DNA from: Chrysoporthe austroafricana
Lineage: Eukaryota; Ascomycota; Sordariomycetes; Diaporthales; Cryphonectriaceae
Direction: 5' to 3'
DNA length: 64,000 nt
Assembly: GCA_001051155.2 (NCBI GenBank)
Contig: JYIP02000008.1
Coordinates: 2,356,001 to 2,420,000, forward strand
Position numbers and translations under genes: made by a program
Shown: positions 56,407 through 64,000 of the stretch, one piece after another
Position numbering within the stretch: the stretch's first letter is position 1
Layout: the number at the start of each line of letters is the position of its first letter
The notes under the pieces: generated by a model
What the model saw: the letters and a program-made list of their open reading frames with translations, nothing else
Told to the model about the DNA's origin: nothing
The model's database searches: none

Positions 56407-58298
56407 ATGTTCTCATACATCTGGGCACTTGCAGCCCTTCCGGCTGTCTTCGGCGCTCCTAGCCACTCATTTTCCAGCCAACTTGACCATTCCTTATCCA
56501 AGAAATCATGTGTCAACAGTGCTTCTGACAGATCATGCTGGGGAGACTATGACATATCCACAAACTACTACGACGTGGTTCCGGATACTGGAGTGACCAG
56601 AGAATACTGGTTCAACGTCGAGAATACGACAGCGGCTCCTGACGGCATTGAGCGCGTTGTTCTCGCTGTCAACGGTTCTGTCCCTGGTCCGACCATCATT
56701 GCCGACTGGGGTGACGAGATCATTGTTCACGTGACGAACAACTTGCAGAATAATGGAAGCACGATCCACTGGCACGGCATTCGCCAGAACTACACAAACG
56801 TGCGCTCCAGCTCCCATAACTCTCTTTTCTTCGGGCTGTCTGTGCAGTCTACTAACATCGTTGTCATTCTAGTATATGGATGGTGTTCCTTCGGTCACCC
56901 AATGCCCCATTGCTCCTGGTGATACTCAGACTTACAAGTGGCGGGCTACGCAATATGGAAGCAGCTGGTACCACTCTCACTTCTCTGTCCAAGCCTGGGA
57001 CGGTGTTTTCGGCGGCATCCTCATCAACGGTCCAGCGACGTCTAACTATGATGTGGACTTGGGCCACGTCTTCCTGAATGACTGGTCGCACGAGACTGCT
57101 GACGTGCTCGCTCTGGTTGCTGCTACTACCGGACCCCCTACTGTAAGTTGCTTGATCGGAACGTCACCAGCCAAGAGATGCCTTGCTGACTTGGGGTAAC
57201 AGTCTGACAACTGCCTTATCAACGGCACCAACACCTGGACTGAGGACGACGGAACAGTGGTTGGCTCGCGTTTCGAGACGAACTTTGTCGCTGGCACCAG
57301 ATACCGCATGCGCCTTGTTAACGGTGCTGCTGATACCCACTTCCGCTTCACCATCGACAACCACACGCTGGAGGTGATCGCAACCGACTTTGTGCCCATC
57401 AACCCCTACAACACCACCAACCTGAGTATTGGAATGGGCCAGCGCTACGACGTCATTGTCACCGCCACCGAGACGACCGGCAACTTCTGGATGCGCGCTA
57501 TCCCTCAAGAGGCTTGCTCCGACAATGACAACGTTGACAACATTCTCGGAATTGTCCGCTATGACAGCACCTCTACCGATGACCCAACCACTTCCGTCTA
57601 CAGCGATCTTACCGACTCTTGCGAGGATGAGGACGCCTCTAACCTGGCTCCCTACCTTTCGATTGACGTGGGCACCGTTACGGAGGAGGACGACGAGGAG
57701 GCCAGCCTGACCTTCTCCACCAACATCCTGTGGACCATGAACGACGTCTCCTTCGTCTCGGAGTGGGACTACCCTACTGTGATGGCAATTGCTGAGGGCA
57801 ACGACACTTGGACCGACGCTGAACACGTCTGGTCTCTGCCCGACGCCGACGAGTGGGTGAGGATGATCATCGAGACCGACTTCGCCCAGGCGCACCCCAT
57901 CCACCTTCACGGTCACGACTTCTGGGTTCTTGGCTCCGGCTCTGGAACCTACGCCAACGATACTCTTCAGACGGTCGACGCGCCTCGTCGTGACGTCGCA
58001 ATGCTTCCCGCCAACGGATGGCTGGCCCTTGCCTGGAAGACTGACAACCCCGGCGCCTGGATCATGCACTGTAAGACAGCCTTCCAACTTGCCAACAGCC
58101 TTCATATGAACCCTGACTGACTTTCTCTCTCTAGGCCACATTGCATGGCACGCTGATGAGGGTTTCGCGCTGCAACTGGTCGAGCGGGTGTCTGAGATCG
58201 ACGCCCTGCAGGACAACGCTGCCATCAACAACACCTGTGCTAACTGGGATGCTTACACTGTGGCGGACAACATCGTCCAGGACGATTCCGGTATCTAA
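56407..58298 (+). CDS. Laccase, secreted ascomycete-type multicopper oxidase
   Basis: Four exons (56407-56799, 56873-57142, 57203-58070, 58135-58298; introns 73, 60 and 64 bp) give 564 residues. The signal peptide is MFSYIWALAALPAVFGA. All four copper signatures are present: HWHGIRQ (121-127), WYHSHFS (163-169), HPIHLHGHDF (452-461) and HCHIAWH (510-516, split by the last intron). It oxidises phenols and reduces O2 to water outside the cell. The C-terminus DSGI is the conserved plug of ascomycete laccases (DSG-L/I/V) that enters the trinuclear-site channel. The residue ten positions after the type 1 Cys511 is Phe521 (ADEGF), the axial position. Phe is typical of high-redox basidiomycete enzymes, while many ascomycete laccases have Leu. 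The start is the ATG at 56407; an in-frame TTG two codons upstream is not used. Confidence 0.95.
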
Positions 58299-59659
58299 CG
58301 AACCTGTGCATGGATCAAGAGAGATGTCATTGTGTCTTTTTGGGGAATACTTCTTAGTGTACAGTAGCAAGCTCTGCATTGCATGGCTTCTTGGGTGTTT
58401 CAGCGTTTTGGGATTCATTCAAGCGGTATCATAGACAAGGGATAGCAATGAGAAAATTATCATAAAGCCTATGTGGATAAGCCCACTTCAGTCGTCCGTT
58501 GACAAGAGTAGCACCTAATAATTAAGTGCTATAGTCGCCCGACCTCCCGCTTAGCTAGTGGCTGGACAACCAATCAGGCCAGGCACTAAACTAAAGAAGG
58601 TAGGTTTTAACTACCAATCCGATCGCGCAAGCCCGAACTGCTTTTGTACCGTTGAAGCTATCGTCATTTCCCCCCTGCGCAGGTTGAGGCATACCTTTTA
58701 ACGAATGGCACGAATGGTTCTTGGATTTCGGATTTTTAGGTGATTCAAAACTGGTCTTTCCCTTACCTCTTCCCACGGCCAGGGTTTGTACCCCATACAT
58801 GCCATCGATAACACTGAACTGCTTCGGGAGACAATATCCGGCTGCAACCTACAGCACAGTGGTTGCACCCACACAAGCAGCTGCAAGTTTATCTCTGCAG
58901 CGCTTCATCTGATGCAAAGTCCTCTAGATGATTCCATGAGACTATGTCGAAGGCATTAATATATGCAGCATGTCTGACCTCATTAAGAAGCCACATTACT
59001 TAGTAAATGCACGCTTGGATGCAACTTGTTTCGGACAGCCTCTATTACCCACTTTTATGGTTAACTTTGTCATCCAACCACTCCCACAGATGTCGGATTG
59101 AAAGAGAGCCTAGTCATGACATATGGACCGTAAAAGATCCGATTGGTATTTTCATAGTGCTACTACCAGGGGACTCATCGGATGCTACCGAAGCATCCGA
59201 GGTGATTGACAATCAATATCCAAGCAGAAAACGTTATTAATACCACCGAACCATGCCCATACGCCGGATTCAGACGACCTTCTTCATCGGGTTTAGACAA
59301 GCAGGACTATCCACGTTACTCTGGGAGGCGAAACCACACAGCTGCAGGCTGCAGAAGATTCCACACCAAGACATGTGTGTTGCTATCCGCGGCAGTTGTT
59401 TCGTCCTGCAAACTTTTCGATGCTACAGGAAGCCCCGCATTGTTAAACCGTGGAGAATAGCTGAGAAAATGCCGAGGTTGTTTTCAGCAACGAGTGTCCA
59501 ATCTCGTAAATGCAATCCCTCCCCGCAAACCTCCCTGAAGAAGTGGATCATCACAGTCGATATCTCCACCGCAAGCTTACATATAATATAGAATTCGCAT
59601 CATCCCCGTCAGCCAGGGTGGCGTGATTTCCTATAATTCATTCTATCACGTAGGACACC
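58299..59659. other. Spacer, laccase to P450
   Basis: 1.36 kb without a supportable gene. A near-palindrome around CACCTAATAATTAAGTG lies at about 58511-58530. A TATA element precedes the P450. Confidence 0.55.
59581..59590 (+). promoter_or_regulatory. Candidate TATA box of the P450 gene
   Basis: ATATAATATA, about 70 bp upstream of the P450 start codon at 59660. Confidence 0.4.
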
Positions 59660-61492
59660 ATGGCTCCAACTATGGACACAAGCCGGCTTCTTGGCCTTCA
59701 ACCAACAGTCGCGTTGGCATGCGCGGCGGCGCTCCTGGTATGGTTATTTCTCAATAAGTAGCCTTTGCTTCGAAACATGCGAAACAAGATCCTCTATCAA
59801 GCAAGTCTCTATGCTAACAAAATTCGATCATAGATCGTGGGGTATGCCGCATACTCTGTCGTCTACAACCTCTTTCTGTCGCCGTTAAGCAGCATCCCCG
59901 GTCCGAAGCTATGGGCTGTCTCCGGTCTTCCCTACGCTAGACTGTACCTGAGCGGTCAAGCTCACAAGAGGATGCAGAAACTGCACGAGAAATATGGTGA
60001 TGTAGTGCGAGTGGCTCCGAACCACGTCGCATTTCTCGATGCCAAGATCTGGAAGGAGGCCATGGGCCACCGCAAGGCCGGTGGGCTCGAGAATCTCCGG
60101 GAGCCAACCTTTTTCGCTCTTTCAAAGAACGGCATCATCGGTCCCATCGACACGCAGGAGCATGGCCGCCAGCGACGGATCCTGTCCCATGCCTTTTCTG
60201 CACAGAGCATGGTCGAGCAGCAGTCTCTCATCCAGGGCTACGTGGACCTGCTCATGCAGCGCCTCCAGGAGAATTGCCAAGCAGGAACCAAGGCGCTGGA
60301 CATGACGACTTTTTACAACTTCACAACGTTTGATATCATCGGAGACCTCGCATTCGGCGAGCCGTTTGGATGCCTCAACGATACGACATACCACCCATGG
60401 GTTGCATTGATTTTTGCAAGCATCAAGCAAAGCGTCTACTTGCTGCAAATTCGCCGGAACTTCCCCGCTGCAGACCGGTTCATACAGAAGCACCTTATGC
60501 CATACTTTATGGGGAAGCGAATGGCGCACCATGAGCTCACTCGAGCAAAAGTTGACAAGAGGATGGCTATGCAGGGCGACAGGCCGGACTTCATGCGGGC
60601 AATGTTGACTAAGGATGCCGAAGGGGGAGATGTCAGTCCGCCACCCCCAGAGTCATGGGGCCTATGGTCCTTTCACGGTGACGAGAAATTCGAGAACAAG
60701 TCACTGACAGCACTATAGAAATTGACCCTCGACCAGATCAGACTCAACGCGTCTCTTCTAATCATAGCAGGTTCTGAGACAACCGCGACCGCACTTTCGG
60801 GCGCCACCTATCTCCTGGGCGCTCACCCTGATATCTTAGCCAAGCTCACAGCAGAAGTCCGATCGTCTTTCTCGTCAGAAAGCGAGATCACGCTGTTGAG
60901 CGTGCAGAAACTCAAGTACATGCTTGCCGTTCTTGACGAGTCCCTGAGACTGTTCCCTCCAGTTCCGACCCCGTTACCTCGCATCGCGCATGAAGGTGGG
61001 GACGTCTTCTGCGGGACATTCTTGCCTGAAAACGTGAGTTGACAACACGGGCCCGTGAACAAGGTCAAGAAAATCCCTGGTTGACTTTTAACGTACAGAC
61101 CGTGATCGATATTTGGCAATACCCAATGTTCCGCTCGCCCAAGAACTTTGCTCTTCCAGACTCATTCATCCCTGAGCGGTGGCTAGGGGATGCTCGCTTC
61201 ACGAACGACAAGAAGGAGGCGGTGCAGCCGTTCTCACATGGGCCTCGCAATTGCATCGGGAAGAAGTAGGTGATACAATAGGTCACATGTCCGATGGTCT
61301 TCCTAGATCCGATACTAACGAAACATGCTTAGTCTTGCGTACGCCGAGATGAGGTTGATCCTGGCGAGAGTCATTTGGAATTTCGATATAGCGCTCGCTG
61401 AACCCAACGTAGACTGGATTGATAACAACGAGACTTACTCTCTCTGGGAGAAGAAACCTCTGAATGTCTACTTAAAGCCGAGGTCACTGTGA
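59660..61492 (+). CDS. Cytochrome P450 monooxygenase, CYP65/Tri11-like
   Basis: Five exons (59660-59737, 59834-60631, 60719-61033, 61099-61265, 61333-61492) encode 505 residues. The first small exon plus the start of the second make an N-terminal membrane anchor (VALACAAALL, IVGYAAYSVVYNLFLSPL) followed by the proline hinge IPGPKLWA. The I-helix is AGSETTAT (309-316). The K-helix ExxR is E366-SL-R369 in LDESLRLFPP. PERW lies at 422-425, and the heme loop is FSHGPRNCIGK with Cys449. The last intron interrupts the Asn codon after the heme loop. It is an ER enzyme using NADPH-P450 reductase. The motif layout resembles the isotrichodermin C-15 hydroxylase/CYP65 group of fungal secondary metabolism. 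The substrate cannot be inferred. Without splicing, the second and fourth exons read into stops inside introns. Confidence 0.94.
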
Positions 61493-63010
61493 GAAACCGC
61501 GGCAGTCAGCTGGGCAGCCGCCAGATATTAGTGGTAGGGACACACAGATTTATAGTGCAGCGCGGGACAAGGCCACGAAGCGTGCTTCGCCCACATTCTC
61601 AGATATTCGCGGTAAATGAAACCCAATTTTAGTTATAGTGCATTATTTCCTTTGTGAAATCGCCATGGCGTTGAGAAATCTTTCCACTACGGTCACCATA
61701 CTTCCCAAAGCGCGGTCTTAAGACTAATGAGGAGAATGAAGATCTTGATAACTACAGCCTTAAATATGTGACTCGCTGTAAAATGAGATAAGCGAGGCTC
61801 GTCTGCCCGATGCTAGCATTGGTCAAGATAATCCAGTTCTTATCATCTTCGTCACGAACACTCACCACAAGTTCGTCTACTAGTGCTGATAGGATCCCAA
61901 AGATAGAATTGTGCATCCGCGCTTTACTATTCTGGGAGTCATCAAGGCTGAAAAAGAGCATCGGGATGGACTTCATGTATCACTTGTCGATGTAGAAGCC
62001 CCATATGTCGTATGTAGCAAACGTCTCCCCGTATGGGATGGTTTCATAGATTTGGTATCTATTATAAGCCTTCGGGTTCTTGAACTTCACGGATAAGCTT
62101 TCTAACGCCAAGGCTCTGGACTCTGTAGACCTGACCCTAGAGCCTTAGAGATTGCTCGAGCTCAAGGGAGATCATGGGGCATAACATGGTTCAACCAGGT
62201 TGCCCACCATTACTGCCCCGAGGCTTGAGTTTGGAGAGCTGACGCATTCCGTTCTGGTCCAGACAAGCTCGGACGGATTCGGCAAACTATAAAATCCTAC
62301 AGCTGGAAGCTATCTCGCAAAGTACCTATCACTCTATTTGTCTCGTGCGGCCAGCTAGTCACACTCATGACCGCCAGCATGATCGCAGCTGCTATTGGCG
62401 AGACATCGACCGGTTTTTCTCCGGATTCGTAGGATTGACTGGGTTGATGAATGGTAATACGCTTTGGTTCTGCTATTCGTGATCATCAAAGGTTCATAAG
62501 TTGTGGTTCCAAAGGCATTAGGTAGAGATGAATGATGGAAGCTTAAGTGGAACCAGCTAAAATGAGCTAGAGCCCCGGTTGCACGGGTTAAAAAAAAAAA
62601 AAATAGGGCGCACTCAAGGCCTCTTTGTGTGCTAATATTTTTTTTTTCCTTCTCTGCCAATTTTGCAACAAGATCATCAGCATGATCAATCAGCTGGATG
62701 ATACAACCCTCGTTCTTTTCTACAGCTTCCAAACAACTGCTAATTCTCCTAAGACCGAGGCTTTTCTGAGCCCATCCCCTAATAATTTTCATGCAGACAG
62801 ACACCCGAGGAGAGCCTGTTCACACTCACGAAAGGGAGGATGAACAAGGCAGCCCAGGACAAAGGTTAGAAGGGCAGGAAAACCTCGACTGAGATGCACT
62901 GTTGTCACAGCACATCTTGAGGAAGTGCATCAAAGAGTCAATTACATGAGCTTCCACTGAGGTGCGATTAGAGCATGATGCTATAAGCATCCCGAAACAC
63001 GAGTTGTCGT
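61493..63010. other. AT-rich spacer, P450 to tRNA-Thr
   Basis: 1.5 kb with only short frames. A-run at 62590-62603 and T-run at 62638-62647. No gene seen. Confidence 0.6.
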
Positions 63011-63091
63011 GCCTCTATGGCGTAGTGGTAGCGCGTCGCACTTGTATGACAAACAATGCGAAGGTCTCTCGTTCGATCCGGGATGGAGGCA
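63011..63091 (+). tRNA. tRNA-Thr(UGU) with a 9-nt intron
   Basis: A complete cloverleaf can be drawn. The acceptor stem GCCTCTA pairs with TGGAGGC over seven pairs (one G-U), with discriminator A at 63091. The A box is TGGCGTAGTGG. The anticodon stem TCGCA/TGCGA encloses C-U-UGU-A, then a 9-nt intron (63047-63055) at the canonical 37/38 position. The T arm is TCTCG-TTCGATC-CGGGA with B box GTTCGATCC. The anticodon UGU (63043-63045) reads the threonine codon ACA. A TTTT terminator follows at 63095-63098. Confidence 0.93.
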
Positions 63092-63656
63092 TAATTTTGG
63101 TGTCATCAGCTGATGACATTTGTCTTTTTGGAAAGATTGTGGGTGTCTTTCTGCGCTGCCAATATATTATCTTCAAGTCTTAAGACCGATGCCTCTCTGG
63201 CTCAGCATGCATCTCCGTCATAGCGTCAATGCTCTCAACCTCGGAGCTTTTGATTTCGGTAATACACCATCTTGATAAGTCAACACTAAACATTTTCCTG
63301 ATAGCTGTGACGTCGATATGGAGATATGTTCTAGGCATTAGATGCCAATACCCATGATCAGATTCTCTGCTTTGGGAGATAAAGGACATCAGCAGGTTGA
63401 ATCAGCGACATTGATATTCTGGACGCTGGCTCGAGTGATGCACACGAGAAGCAGGCCTTAGAAGCACATATAGGCATCCCAAGAGAGCCGTGCTGGTGTA
63501 AAGAATTAGAATGTGGATTATGCACATGCGGGTCTAGGGATTCTAGCATAGAGTTTGCTGTCCAATTTTAAAACCTTTATCTTCCACCAGGTGTACCATA
63601 GAAGGAGACATCATCCAGCCAGCTGCTTGCACGCTTCTTTTGGCACCCGCGCATGG
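63092..63656. other. Spacer after tRNA-Thr
   Basis: About 560 bp: a Pol III terminator immediately after the tRNA, then ordinary sequence with no supportable frame. Probably 3' flank of the minus-strand gene. Confidence 0.55.
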
Positions 63657-64000
63657 TCAGTTTGCGTCCCAGTCGCCTTCGAATACATCGTAGATGATCT
63701 GTGAGCAATCTTGCACTTGCTGCACATTGACGCCCTGAAGGATTACCTTGATCATGCTATGATTCAGTTAGAATGTGTTGCTTTGCTCAGGATGTCTAAG
63801 CACATGGAAAGACAAGCGAGCACAAAAAGCAAATTTGGGGGGTGGGGGCGGGCAGGGAGGGGATGATGTAGACATACGCCTCGATGTATGCCAAGTCCCA
63901 GGCCTACTGATCACGGGCATACAACTGCCAGAGGTCGGTCGATGCAGGATCCAGAGCCAGAGACTTGTCGCTGGGTAGGATGGCAGGTGCGTTGCCGACC
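63657..64000 (-). CDS. Last two exons of an unidentified minus-strand gene
   Basis: Reading leftwards from base 64000, an open exon gives ...LPSDKSLALDPASTDLWQ and reaches a good donor GTATGC (exon to 63923). An acceptor ATCATAG preceded by CTAACTGA, a good branch site, opens the last exon 63756-63657. The joined reading continues F-MIKVILQGVNVQQVQD and ends IIYDVFEGDWDAN-stop, in phase. The 166-bp intron contains an in-frame TAG, so splicing is required. The 5' part lies beyond the window and I do not recognise the family. The coding call rests on frame continuity and clean splice signals only. Confidence 0.55.

Overview
This is nuclear DNA of a filamentous ascomycete, most likely a sordariomycete. 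Genes carry short GT-AG introns (about 50-190 bp), coding exons are GC-rich at third positions, spacers are long, and the gene set is typical (GPI-anchored Ser/Thr-rich wall protein, CE1 esterase, GH28 exo-polygalacturonase, GH114, three-domain laccase, microsomal P450, cactin, STI1). No bacterial operon, plasmid, virus, CRISPR array or intact transposon was recognised.

Layout. 1-10.2 kb: 3' part of a secreted CE1 esterase, a Kre9/KNH-type GPI protein, and a complete HMG-CoA reductase behind a long GC-rich spacer. 11.9-15.5 kb: a GPI-anchored cupredoxin and, convergent to it, the Hsp90 co-chaperone STI1. 15.9-22.5 kb: a degenerate tRNA-like element, AT-richer DNA, an XLF/Nej1-like locus whose 5' half does not read cleanly, and a five-exon exo-polygalacturonase. 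22.5-30.8 kb: 8 kb with no gene I can support. 30.8-43.2 kb, all on the minus strand: a forkhead factor, the spliceosomal protein cactin, an allantoate-permease-type MFS transporter and a conserved protein of unknown function. 46.3-52.3 kb: an unusual Ser/Thr kinase, a GH114 glycosidase and an O-methyltransferase. 54.4-61.5 kb: a cysteine-free small secreted protein, a laccase and a P450. 63-64 kb: tRNA-Thr(UGU) with a 9-nt intron and the last two exons of a minus-strand gene that leaves the window.

Functionally the window mixes housekeeping genes (HMGR, STI1, cactin, tRNA) with a plant-biomass/secretome set (CE1, GH28, GH114, laccase, cupredoxin, small secreted protein) and two tailoring-type enzymes (O-methyltransferase, P450). 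There is no PKS, NRPS or terpene synthase, so I do not call a biosynthetic cluster. Exon structures were derived by hand from splice signals and reading-frame continuity. Family assignments come from recognised motifs; no database search was possible. The most interesting points are the XLF/Nej1-like locus, the laccase with Phe at the axial copper position, the uncertain C-terminus of the 42-kb unknown gene, an orphan exon-like fragment at 55.35 kb and the gene-poor 8 kb.
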